From a bacterium (lineage in GTDB: Bacteria; Patescibacteriota; Gracilibacteria; UBA1369; LOWO2-01-FULL-3): 17,076 bases of DNA. The notes beneath the pieces were generated by a model. The model saw nothing but the letters and a program-made list of their open reading frames with translations. It made no database searches and was not told the origin of the DNA. The DNA is taken from positions 1-17,076 of the forward strand of contig JAQBYK010000012.1 in assembly GCA_027622635.1 (NCBI GenBank), in the 5' to 3' direction. This document shows, one piece after another, positions 1-7,523 of this stretch; the stretch's first letter is position 1; each line of letters starts with the position of its first letter. The translations under genes and the position numbers were made by a program.

Positions 1-143
1 AGATAGTGCAGGCTAGTCGTAAGATTCTGCAAGTGCGTGATAATAAATTTCATGTAGAAAAGCCGAAGAAGCGATATGTTCGGTCGGCTGCAATTATGCG
101 CTCTAAATATAGAGCCGCAAGGGAAAAAAACAAATTTTATTAA
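1..143 (+). CDS. rpsU: C-terminal part of a probable ribosomal protein bS21
   Basis: The open frame enters from the left edge (first full codon at 3) and ends at TAA 141-143, giving the last 46 residues of a very basic protein. The stretch VEKPKKRYVRSAAIMR followed by a Lys/Arg-rich helix resembles the C-terminal half of bS21, whose pattern is an 'EKP' turn and then a basic helix with repeated Ala and Arg. bS21 sits on the small ribosomal subunit near the mRNA exit channel and 16S rRNA 3' end. The next gene starts 9 nt after this stop in the same frame, so prmC and prfA are probably co-transcribed with it. The identification is by eye from a fragment; another small basic ribosomal protein is possible. 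Confidence 0.5.
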   Translation, partial: IVQASRKILQVRDNKFHVEKPKKRYVRSAAIMRSKYRAAREKNKFY

Positions 144-152
144 GTTACATTT

Positions 153-1004
153 GTGCAGGTAAAGCAGTTGCTTAAAAAGGGGACTGATTTTCTTGGCAAT
201 CGAAGAAATGCTTTACTCGATTGCGAGCTTTTGTTGAGTTTTACTTTTGGGTTTAATCGAGAAAAACTTATGATTAATGCTGATAAAGATGTCGAGGTTG
301 AACTTGAAAGTCTTTTTGAGCAGTATTTGCAGAGGGTTAGTGAAGGTGAGCCTTTGGCTTACATCTTGGGAGAAAAGGAGTTTTATGGTTTAAATTTTTT
401 TGTAGATAAGCGTGTGCTGATCCCAAGGCCGGAGACTGAACTTATTGTGGAGAAGGCTTTGGAGTGTATGGAAGGCTCAAGAGATTTGAGGATTTTGGAT
501 CTAGGTACAGGTAGTTGCAATATCTCTGTTGCTATTGCTACTGATCTTGGCGATAGATTGTTGCAAATTGATGCTGTGGATATAAGTGAAGATGCTTGTG
601 AAGTAGCGAAGATTAATGTTGAGCAACATGGGTTATCTGAGTATATTCATGTTTTTCAGAGTGATTTGTTGGAAAATATAGATAGTAAGCATAGATATGA
701 TTTGATTGTCGCGAATTTGCCTTATATTGGAGAGTCCAAGCATAGATTTATTTCTGCGGATACTGAAAAATATGAACCAAAGGAGGCTTTGTTTGGAGGT
801 CATGACGGCCTTGTATTGTACAATAAATTGTTTCAACAGATCGTGGAGAAGGGTTTGTGTTTCAATTATTTGATCGGAGAATTTGGCTTTGCACAGGGGT
901 ATGCTGCTAGGGAATTGCTGAATAAGTATTTTGATCAAAATTGGGGGATTGAGGTTGATCTTGCTGGAATTGAAAGAATTTTTATTGTTAAAAATGCTAG
1001 ATAA
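153..1004 (+). CDS. prmC: Peptide chain release factor N5-glutamine methyltransferase PrmC (HemK)
   Basis: A 283-aa class I SAM-dependent methyltransferase that methylates the Gln of the GGQ motif in release factors. The N-terminal helical domain (about 1-75) contains the family signature EPLAYILGEKEFYGL. The SAM-binding loop is DLGTGSC at 116-122, where Cys replaces the usual last Gly. The substrate-binding motif is NLPY at 188-191 rather than the canonical NPPY. The length is normal. The start is GTG at 153, the first start after the in-frame upstream stop at 141-143; no Shine-Dalgarno is visible. The 3' end overlaps the start of prfA by 11 nt, which suggests translational coupling. The pairing of prmC with prfA is common in bacteria and fits enzyme and substrate. 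The Leu in NLPY makes it slightly atypical, but the assignment is secure. Confidence 0.95.
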   Translation: MQVKQLLKKGTDFLGNRRNALLDCELLLSFTFGFNREKLMINADKDVEVELESLFEQYLQRVSEGEPLAYILGEKEFYGLNFFVDKRVLIPRPETELIVEKALECMEGSRDLRILDLGTGSCNISVAIATDLGDRLLQIDAVDISEDACEVAKINVEQHGLSEYIHVFQSDLLENIDSKHRYDLIVANLPYIGESKHRFISADTEKYEPKEALFGGHDGLVLYNKLFQQIVEKGLCFNYLIGEFGFAQGYAARELLNKYFDQNWGIEVDLAGIERIFIVKNAR

Positions 1005-2061
1005 ATTAGAAAAATTAGAGGGGGAATATTTAAATATTCAGGAGAAGTTGGCTGATCCGGAAATTATTGCTGATCAAAACGAATACAGAGCATTATCTCG
1101 TCGCTACAAATCTTTGGAAAGTGCCGCCAATTTGGCTCAAAAATATCGTGAAGCTATTCAGGCTAAGGAGGAAGCGGAAGAAATACTTAAAGGAGATGAT
1201 GATGAAATGAAGGGAATTGCCGCTGAGCAGTTGGATCAGGCGCAGGTCGATATATCAAAATACGATGAAGAGGCTTTAATTGAGCTTATTCCTAAGGATT
1301 TGGATAATGCAAAGGATTGTATTATTGAGATTAGGGCTGGTGCCGGTGGGGATGAAGCTGCTCTTTTTGCGAGTGAACTGGGTCGTATGTATTTTCGATA
1401 TGCGGAAAATAATGGTTTTAAGGTTGAACTTATGAGTAAAAGTGAAGGAAGTCCGGGTTGTGTAAAGGAAATGATTTTTGCGATTAGAGGTGATGGAGCT
1501 TATGGAAGGATGAAGTATGAAAGTGGAGTTCATAGGGTGCAGAGGATCCCTGTTACTGAGAGTCAGGGTCGAGTTCATACATCTGCAGCTTCTGTTGCGG
1601 TTTTGCCCGAGGCGGAAGAGGTTGATGTTGCAATAGCTGATGCTGATATTCAGGTGGATGTTTTTAGATCCAGTGGTCCCGGTGGTCAATCTGTTAATAC
1701 AACAGATTCTGCAATAAGGATAACTCATAAGCCGACCGGGATTATTGTTACTTGCCAGGATGAAAAATCCCAGTTAAAGAATAAAAATAAGGCCATGGCT
1801 GTACTTAGGACTCGTTTATATGATTTGGAGATGGAAAAATTGCGCTTGGAGCGAGGTGAGGAGCGTTTGAGCCAAATTGGCTCCGGAGATAGAAGTGAGA
1901 AAATTAGAACATATAATTTCCCTCAAGATCGAGTTACTGATCACAGAATAAAGGTGAATTGGAGTAATTTGCCTGGAATTATGGATGGGGGCATAGAGGA
2001 TATTGTTGAAAAACTGGCTATTGCTGATCAGGAAAAGATGCTTCAGAAAATTGGTACTTAA
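994..2061 (+). CDS. prfA: Peptide chain release factor 1 (RF1)
   Basis: Terminates translation at UAA and UAG by entering the ribosomal A site. The protein has 355 aa from ATG 994, the usual RF1 length. A longer frame opens at TTG 931 but would add 21 residues encoded inside prmC, and MLDKLEKLEGEY is the typical RF1 N-terminus. The codon-recognition tripeptide is PVT at 186-188 (the RF1 type; RF2 has SPF). The peptidyl-tRNA hydrolysis motif GGQ is at 230-232 in the context RSSGPGGQSVNTTDSA, and Q232 is the expected PrmC target. TAA at 2059-2061 directly abuts the nadB stop on the opposite strand. Because several neighbouring genes end in TGA, an RF2 gene must exist elsewhere in the genome. 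Confidence 0.98.
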   Translation: MLDKLEKLEGEYLNIQEKLADPEIIADQNEYRALSRRYKSLESAANLAQKYREAIQAKEEAEEILKGDDDEMKGIAAEQLDQAQVDISKYDEEALIELIPKDLDNAKDCIIEIRAGAGGDEAALFASELGRMYFRYAENNGFKVELMSKSEGSPGCVKEMIFAIRGDGAYGRMKYESGVHRVQRIPVTESQGRVHTSAASVAVLPEAEEVDVAIADADIQVDVFRSSGPGGQSVNTTDSAIRITHKPTGIIVTCQDEKSQLKNKNKAMAVLRTRLYDLEMEKLRLERGEERLSQIGSGDRSEKIRTYNFPQDRVTDHRIKVNWSNLPGIMDGGIEDIVEKLAIADQEKMLQKIGT

Positions 2062-3498
2062 TTATTCTACGAAGTGACATCCAAGTGAATGTTTTCTTTT
2101 AGATGCTGAGGAAAGTATTTTTGTTCCTACTTGTGCCATATTTCTGGCTTCTGCCAGATCTTGATTTGTGCCCTTGATTTTTGCGAGTTCTTTTTGTATC
2201 CGTATTAGTTTTGGTATACCTTCTTTTTTTATTAGTTTGTTATTTCTGATGATGCCAGCATACTTCCACATGACTTGTTGTATCTCTTTTTTAAATGGTT
2301 TTGATGAAGTTTTGGTGATTGTTGGTAGTTTTACCGGGATTTTTTTTGGAATTTTTTGATGTTTTAGTTTTTCTGAAATTTGATTGCTGAATACGAGTGC
2401 TTCAAGAAGGGAATTTGATGCAAGCCTATTTGCTCCGTGGACTCCGGTGCAGGTTACTTCTCCGAATGCGAAGAGATTTTTGATTTTGCTTTGCCCATAT
2501 AGGTCCGTAACTATTCCTCCTGATATGTAATGAGCTGCCGGTGTTACCGGTATTCTGTCCTTTTCCATCTCGAATCCACATTGTTTTAGTTTTTCATATA
2601 TTTGAGGGAACCTTTTTACCAGATATGATTGAGTTTTATTGCTTATATCCAAGTACACTTGGCCATTTTTCGATTCTCTGTATATTTCACGTGCCACCAG
2701 ATCTCTTGATGCCAGATCATTTTTCATAAATCGATTTCCCTTATTGTTTATGACTTTTGCACCTTCTCCTCTGACTGTCTCAGATATTAAGAACATTGGT
2801 GAAAGTTTTTTGGCGAGAGCTGTTGGGTGGAATTGAATGAATTCCAAGTCTTTGACTTTTAGACCTGCTCGTATTCCTATAGCAATGCCATCGCCGGTTG
2901 CGATCTTTGGATTGGTTGTGTAAGTGAATAATTGGCCAATGCCACCTGTTGCAAGAATAGTTTGATCAGCAAAGATATTTTCTATTTTGTTTCTGCGAAT
3001 AAATTGGCAGCCGTAGCAAATCTTTCCTTTCTTTATCAAATCAATTGCAAATGTGTTTTCCAATATTTCTATGTTTGGATGCTCTTTTATTCTTTTTACG
3101 AGTACTCTTTCAATTTCTTTGCCCGTGTTGTCTCCGACGTATGCAATACGTCTTTTATTGTGTCCTCCTTCTTGTGTGAGTTTTAGTGTTCCATCTTCTT
3201 TTTCAAACTCTACTCCGAGTTCGATTAATCTGTAGATTGCTTCCGCAGAATTTTTGATCATGAATTCAACGGCTTTTTTGTTATTGTGGTAGGCGCCGCA
3301 TTTCATGGTGTCCGCAACGTGTTTTTTGAAGTTGTCTGTTTTGTCTAAAACTGCTGCTATTCCTCCTTGAGCGTAGTTGGTATTGGAATCTATCAGTTTT
3401 TTCTTGGTAGCCAATATAACTTTTCCTTTTTTGGCTGCGTGGAGAGCAAAATTGAGTCCTGAAATTCCCGAGCCTATAACTAAGAAATTGGTTTGCAT
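2062..3498 (-). CDS. nadB: L-aspartate oxidase
   Basis: FAD enzyme that oxidises L-aspartate to iminoaspartate, the first step of de novo NAD synthesis; NadA then makes quinolinate. It has 478 aa. The dinucleotide-binding motif GSGISG is at 9-14. Substrate-site motifs of the fumarate reductase/aspartate oxidase family follow: HPTAL (224-228), RGEGA (243-247), SRDLVAREI (264-272), AAHYISGG (321-328) and HGANRLASNSLLE (354-366). A C-terminal helical domain starts near 405. It is shorter than typical bacterial NadB (about 530 aa) and stops just after KHSLGCH, where the family usually reads ESRGxH followed by DYP. The ATG lies 6 nt after a good extended -10 box, so the mRNA may be leaderless. nadA and nadC are not in this window. 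Succinate dehydrogenase flavoprotein is the paralogue to exclude, but the EGGHNKRR segment and the overall pattern favour NadB. Confidence 0.93.
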   Translation of the reverse strand: MQTNFLVIGSGISGLNFALHAAKKGKVILATKKKLIDSNTNYAQGGIAAVLDKTDNFKKHVADTMKCGAYHNNKKAVEFMIKNSAEAIYRLIELGVEFEKEDGTLKLTQEGGHNKRRIAYVGDNTGKEIERVLVKRIKEHPNIEILENTFAIDLIKKGKICYGCQFIRRNKIENIFADQTILATGGIGQLFTYTTNPKIATGDGIAIGIRAGLKVKDLEFIQFHPTALAKKLSPMFLISETVRGEGAKVINNKGNRFMKNDLASRDLVAREIYRESKNGQVYLDISNKTQSYLVKRFPQIYEKLKQCGFEMEKDRIPVTPAAHYISGGIVTDLYGQSKIKNLFAFGEVTCTGVHGANRLASNSLLEALVFSNQISEKLKHQKIPKKIPVKLPTITKTSSKPFKKEIQQVMWKYAGIIRNNKLIKKEGIPKLIRIQKELAKIKGTNQDLAEARNMAQVGTKILSSASKRKHSLGCHFVE

Positions 3499-3521
3499 GA
3501 ATGCATTTTAGCAGATACTAT
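3493..3521 (+). promoter_or_regulatory. trhP promoter, near-leaderless
   Basis: TTGCAT (3493-3498), a 17-nt spacer and TACTAT (3516-3521) form a good sigma70-type promoter. The trhP ATG lies 10 nt after the -10 box, predicting a 5' leader of roughly 3-4 nt. The -35 overlaps the nadB start codon on the other strand, and the spacer contains the nadB -10 box. Confidence 0.55.
3505..3513 (-). promoter_or_regulatory. nadB promoter, extended -10, leaderless geometry
   Basis: On the minus strand TGC followed by TAAAAT forms an extended -10 element (3513-3505). Only 6 nt (3504-3499) separate it from the nadB ATG, so the expected transcription start falls on or next to the A of the start codon. No good -35 is present, which is normal for extended -10 promoters. 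Confidence 0.55.
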
Positions 3522-3531
3522 TTCTTTCGCT

Positions 3532-4800
3532 ATGGAAAGACCAGAACTGCTTCTTCCTGCGGGAAATCTGGAGAAGCTTAAAATTGGATTAATGTATGGA
3601 GGTGATGCCTTTTATTTAGGATTTTCTCCCTTTAGTTTGCGTGCGAAAAAGGGTGGATTTACCAAGGATACTTTACTTGAGGGTGTGAAGCTTATCAGAG
3701 ACGCAGGTAAAACTCTCTATATGACTGAGAATATTTATCCGCGTGGTGAGAAAATCGATTCATTTAAGAAGCATATAGCTTTTGTTCGTAAGGAAGTTAA
3801 GCCTGATGCCTTGATTGTTGCGGACCCCGGTCTTTTTGAAATGATTAAGGAATATTATCCTGAGGCGGTTCTTCATATGTCTGTTCAGGCAAATGTTTTA
3901 AATTATAGGTCTGTGCAATTTTGGAAGAATCAAGGTGCAAGTAGAATTATTTTACCTAGAGAATTAACACTTAAGGATATTAAGGAAATTCATGCAAATG
4001 TTCCTGATATTGAGCTTGAGTTTTTTGTACATGGTGCGATTTGTATGGCTTATAGTGGACGATGTCTGCTTTCTAATTACATGACCGGAAGGGATTCCAA
4101 TCAAGGAGCTTGTTCTCATAGTTGTCGTTGGAAATATAAAGTTCATGATGAGGAAGGAGTTAAGAAGCGGGAAGAGGAGCTTGAAGCTAAAAAATTCTAT
4201 CTTGAAGAGGAAAAGCGTCCGGGAGAGTTTATGCCTGTTGAAGAGGATGAGCATGGTACTTATTTTATGAATGCAAAGGATAATTGTTTACTGCCTTATT
4301 TGAAGGATTTGTGCGAAGCGGGTATTTGTAGTTTTAAGGTGGAAGGACGGAATAAAACTGAGTATTACCTATCTACAGTTGCAAAGACTTATAAGCAAGC
4401 TATTGAAGACATGATTGCCGGGAAGGACTTTGATAAGAAGTTACTTGAAGAGGTTTACAAAACTGCGAATAGGGGATTTATACCCGGTTATCTTTTTGGT
4501 TTTCCAGGAGATAATGATATTTACTATGAGAGCAATGCACCTGTTCAGACACATAAATTTGTTGGCTTCATTAAGGATAGAAAGCCTGGCGGATTATATA
4601 AAGTGGCTATTCGAAACAAGCTTCTTAAAGGAGAAGAAGTTGAAGTAATGACTCCAGATGAGAAGTTTACTCAAAATGTTGATGAGATATTTGATTTGGA
4701 AGGGTCAGAGTTGGATGCAGTGCATGGAGGTGCCGGAGATAAGATGCTTAAATTAAAGGAAGGTCTTCCTATCGGGTCTATGCTAAGGATAAAATGTTGA
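3532..4800 (+). CDS. trhP: U32-family tRNA hydroxylation protein (TrhP/YegQ/YrrO type)
   Basis: A 422-aa member of the U32 'peptidase' family. The TrhP branch takes part in prephenate-dependent hydroxylation of U34 in tRNA wobble positions (ho5U) and is thought to use an Fe-S cluster. The family signature runs through FFVHGAICMAYSGRCLLS (about 164-181). Four clustered cysteines, C171, C178, C194 and C198 (ending QGACSHSCRW), are the likely cluster ligands. Further TrhP-like segments are RPGEFMPVEEDEHGTYFMNAKD and SFKVEGRNKTEYY. Length and motif order match the B. subtilis YrrO and E. coli YegQ type rather than the shorter YhbU/YhbV type. ATG 3532 is chosen over the TTG at 3493 because MERPELLLPAGN is the typical start and the upstream part is promoter. 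The stop is TGA; the last 23 nt overlap the end of aroK, which runs the other way. Confidence 0.88.
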   Translation: MERPELLLPAGNLEKLKIGLMYGGDAFYLGFSPFSLRAKKGGFTKDTLLEGVKLIRDAGKTLYMTENIYPRGEKIDSFKKHIAFVRKEVKPDALIVADPGLFEMIKEYYPEAVLHMSVQANVLNYRSVQFWKNQGASRIILPRELTLKDIKEIHANVPDIELEFFVHGAICMAYSGRCLLSNYMTGRDSNQGACSHSCRWKYKVHDEEGVKKREEELEAKKFYLEEEKRPGEFMPVEEDEHGTYFMNAKDNCLLPYLKDLCEAGICSFKVEGRNKTEYYLSTVAKTYKQAIEDMIAGKDFDKKLLEEVYKTANRGFIPGYLFGFPGDNDIYYESNAPVQTHKFVGFIKDRKPGGLYKVAIRNKLLKGEEVEVMTPDEKFTQNVDEIFDLEGSELDAVHGGAGDKMLKLKEGLPIGSMLRIKC

Positions 4801-5284
4801 TAATTTCTTCTGCGTCTTTTTTGTAGTTCTTAGTTCGTTCTATAACCCTAAAAGCACTCTTGCAATATACGCCATTTCTTTCTCTGTATAACTGTTTCAT
4901 TTCTTCTTCAAGAGTCTCATTGTTGGTCAGTGCCGGTCTGTTTGTGTCATTTTTTATGTATTCACAACATTCTTCCGGTTTGCGGTAAAGATAAATGATT
5001 CTGGCATTTTTCTTTAATGCTTTTTCATTGTCTTGATTAATTAATGTTCCGCCTCCTGTTGCAATTACAGTATTTTCTACTTTGGATATCTTTTCGGTTA
5101 TTTTTGATTCTACTGCTCTAAAATACTCCCATCCTCTTAATTCGACTATTTGTGCAATTTTCATTTTTTCTGATTTTTCGATTTCTTCGTCAAGATCTAT
5201 GAACTTCCAGGCTAACTTTTTAGCTAAAGTTTTTCCAACTTTAGTTTTGCCGCTGCCACGAAGGCCTGTTAATACGATGTTCAT
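4778..5284 (-). CDS. aroK: Shikimate kinase
   Basis: Phosphorylates shikimate to shikimate-3-phosphate with ATP; cytosolic. It has 168 aa, the normal length. The Walker A motif GLRGSGKT is at 7-14. DLDEEIE at 30-36 supplies the shikimate- and Mg-contacting acidic residues. YFR (R56) and ATGGGT (75-80) bind shikimate, and RPAL (R116) lies in the lid. It is the last gene of the aro operon: its ATG overlaps the aroA TGA as ATGA (5284-5281). It ends in TAG inside the 3' end of trhP (23-nt overlap) with no room for a separate terminator. AroL is an isozyme of the same fold; the sequence cannot distinguish the names. Confidence 0.95.
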   Translation of the reverse strand: MNIVLTGLRGSGKTKVGKTLAKKLAWKFIDLDEEIEKSEKMKIAQIVELRGWEYFRAVESKITEKISKVENTVIATGGGTLINQDNEKALKKNARIIYLYRKPEECCEYIKNDTNRPALTNNETLEEEMKQLYRERNGVYCKSAFRVIERTKNYKKDAEEIINILSLA

Positions 5285-6483
5285 TTCATTAATTTTTTAA
5301 GATCTTTCCAGTAGGTTGTATAACTTTTTGATACGCAATTGGGGTTTTTGACTGTCAGCTGCGGAATGATTGAAGTTAGAATTCCGAATGCCATAGCTAT
5401 TCTATGGTCATTGTATGTTTCGATGGAAATTTTAGATTTTTCCAGGGACTCAATTAGTTTGTTTTTGTTTTTGCCTTCTATCTCAATAAAATCATAGCCT
5501 GTTTTTACTTTAACTTGAAGCTTTTTGAGTTGCTTTTTCAATGCATCTATTCGGTCGGTCTCTTTTATTTTAAGATTGCTGATGTTGGAGATTGTGGTTT
5601 TACCAGGTGTGAATGCTGCCAAAACTGCAAATGTCATGACTAAATCCGGAGTGTTATTCATGTCTACTTTTCCAAGACTTTTTAATGTTTTTGGGCCTTT
5701 TATTGTGGTATTTTCCTTGGATTCTTTAATTTTGCAGCCCATTTTTTTTAGGTAATCGATGAATTTAATATCTCCTTGGATGGATTTTTTTTTAATGTTT
5801 TTTAGAATTACTGTCTTTTCCGGATTTAATGCGGCGTAGGCGCCAATGTATGATGCGGAGGAGCAATCACTTTCTACAGTATATGTTTGTGGCGGAGAAG
5901 GAGATTTGGGTTCCACTTTGAACTGTGCATAATTATTGTTCACAATTTTGAGTCCATAGCTTTGCATAAGCTTTATCGTTATGTCTACATATGGTTGTGA
6001 GCAAAGTTCTTGCTCAATGTTTATTGTAATGCCTTTTTTAGTGAATGGTCCTATCATTAATAATGCTGATATGTATTGACTGCTTATGTTTCCCGGAAGA
6101 GAAATTTCTCCACCTGTTATTTTTTGTGAACTTATCTTTACCGGGGGGCACTGATTAGTTGTATTTACTTCTGCACCTAGGTCATTTAGTGCTTTACAAA
6201 GTGCTTCGATTGGTCTTTCTCTCATTCTTTTGTTGCCGTCAATTACGATTTCTTTATTAAGGAGAGTTGAGTAAGCTGTTAGGAAACGAGTTGCTGTCCC
6301 TGCGTTACCTGTAAAGAGTTTTGGATTGTTTCCCTTCAGCTCTTTTAAGCCATCTTCCATGTATTTTGTATCCTCACATTCTGGAATATTTTTTAGTATA
6401 GTCTTGTTTCCACTAAGCGCATTTAATATCATTGCCCTGTTTGCAATGCTTTTTGATCCCGGAACTTGGATTTTTATTTCCAT
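5281..6483 (-). CDS. aroA: 3-phosphoshikimate 1-carboxyvinyltransferase (EPSP synthase)
   Basis: Joins shikimate-3-phosphate and PEP to give EPSP. It has 400 aa, slightly shorter than E. coli AroA (427). Motifs in order: PGSKSIANRA (8-17), GNAGTATRF (59-67, the PEP/glyphosate loop; Phe takes the position of E. coli P101), RERPIEAL (88-95), SSQYISAL (134-141), SDCSSASY (205-212), the catalytic Asp region NNTPDL with D280, KETDRI (307-312) and NDHRIAMAF (358-366). The retained Gly-Thr-Ala in the loop is class I-like. Its ATG lies inside the end of aroB (10-nt overlap), and its TGA overlaps the aroK ATG. AAGGAAAG lies directly against the start codon, closer than a normal Shine-Dalgarno. Confidence 0.97.
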   Translation of the reverse strand: MEIKIQVPGSKSIANRAMILNALSGNKTILKNIPECEDTKYMEDGLKELKGNNPKLFTGNAGTATRFLTAYSTLLNKEIVIDGNKRMRERPIEALCKALNDLGAEVNTTNQCPPVKISSQKITGGEISLPGNISSQYISALLMIGPFTKKGITINIEQELCSQPYVDITIKLMQSYGLKIVNNNYAQFKVEPKSPSPPQTYTVESDCSSASYIGAYAALNPEKTVILKNIKKKSIQGDIKFIDYLKKMGCKIKESKENTTIKGPKTLKSLGKVDMNNTPDLVMTFAVLAAFTPGKTTISNISNLKIKETDRIDALKKQLKKLQVKVKTGYDFIEIEGKNKNKLIESLEKSKISIETYNDHRIAMAFGILTSIIPQLTVKNPNCVSKSYTTYWKDLKKLMK

Positions 6484-7523
6484 CTTTCCTTGTAAATAAC
6501 TGCTTTACCTATTTTTTTAACCAGAATGAAATTTATATGTTCATCTTCCCTTTTTTTATCTCCAATCAAATCTTTCATTGCAGGTTTTTTGATTGTGGTT
6601 ACCGGCAAACCAGCTTTCTTGAGCAAGTTTTTTATTCTTTCTGCTACCTTCTCTTTTATTATGCCTTTTTTAACTGCGATGTCGTTTGCCAGGACCATTC
6701 CTATACTAATCGCATATCCATGTAGTAGCTTATAGCCTGACATTCTCTCAAGTGCATGTCCATATGTGTGGCCATAATTTAGGAATATTCTGAATCCTGT
6801 TTTTTCTTCTTCATCCTTTTTTACTATCGCAACTTTATTTTTTACTGACCTTGTTATTATGAAATTTAGGGTTTCGCTGTCTTTTTTAAAAATTTTCCCG
6901 ATGTTTTGTTCAATAAACTTGAACAGCTTTTTATCTCCTATTGCTCCATATTTTATGACTTCTGCAAGGCCATTTCTTATCTGTTTCTCAGGGAGATTTT
7001 TTAAGTAATCTATATCTATGAATACTGTTTTTGGTTGGGTGATTGTTCCAATAAGATTTTTTCCAGCTTCCAGGTCTACTCCGGTTTTGCCACCTATGCT
7101 TGAGTCAACCATTGCCATGAGTGTTGTTGGTACGTGTATGTATGGTATCCCCCTCATGTATATTGCAGCCAAAAACCCAGCCGCGTCTCCAACTACGCCA
7201 CCACCAAGTGCGATGATTGCGTCTTTACGTGTAAAACCTTTTTCTACCATTTCAGTTGCAAGTTTCTCTATTGTACTTAGGTTTTTTGATATTTCTCCTT
7301 TTTTGAATTTGAAAATCTCAGATTTTATGCCTTTGTTCTTAATACTTTTCTTGAGTGATTCTCCAAAACTTTTGGCTACAAAGTCATCTGTAATAATGGC
7401 ATATTTCTGTCCAATTTTGTTATCCTTTAGATAAGTGGGTATTTTTTTGGCTATGCCTTTATGAATAAGAATTTCATAGGACATGTCTTTTTTGTGTCTT
7501 AATTTTAGTTTGACATTTTTCAT
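6474..7523 (-). CDS. aroB: 3-dehydroquinate synthase
   Basis: NAD- and metal-dependent cyclisation of DAHP to 3-dehydroquinate, the second shikimate step. It has 349 aa. The NAD-binding motif GGGVVGD is at 107-113, followed by PTTLMAMVDSSIGGKTGV (132-149). The probable metal ligands are E188 (AEVIKYG), H252 (NYGHTYGH) and H268 (LHGYA). The usual Glu after HG in HGEA is Tyr here, which is a minor deviation. Its start codon overlaps the aroF TGA (ATGA, 7523-7520), a sign of translational coupling. The downstream end overlaps aroA by 10 nt. Confidence 0.97.
   Translation of the reverse strand: MKNVKLKLRHKKDMSYEILIHKGIAKKIPTYLKDNKIGQKYAIITDDFVAKSFGESLKKSIKNKGIKSEIFKFKKGEISKNLSTIEKLATEMVEKGFTRKDAIIALGGGVVGDAAGFLAAIYMRGIPYIHVPTTLMAMVDSSIGGKTGVDLEAGKNLIGTITQPKTVFIDIDYLKNLPEKQIRNGLAEVIKYGAIGDKKLFKFIEQNIGKIFKKDSETLNFIITRSVKNKVAIVKKDEEEKTGFRIFLNYGHTYGHALERMSGYKLLHGYAISIGMVLANDIAVKKGIIKEKVAERIKNLLKKAGLPVTTIKKPAMKDLIGDKKREDEHINFILVKKIGKAVIYKERWK

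Noticed and set aside
1276..1728. Minus-strand ORF of 150 codons
   Set aside because: Antisense to the conserved core of prfA; its composition is that of a reverse-complement shadow.
7018..7434. Plus-strand ORF of 138 codons
   Set aside because: Antisense shadow of aroB, which has all its catalytic residues.
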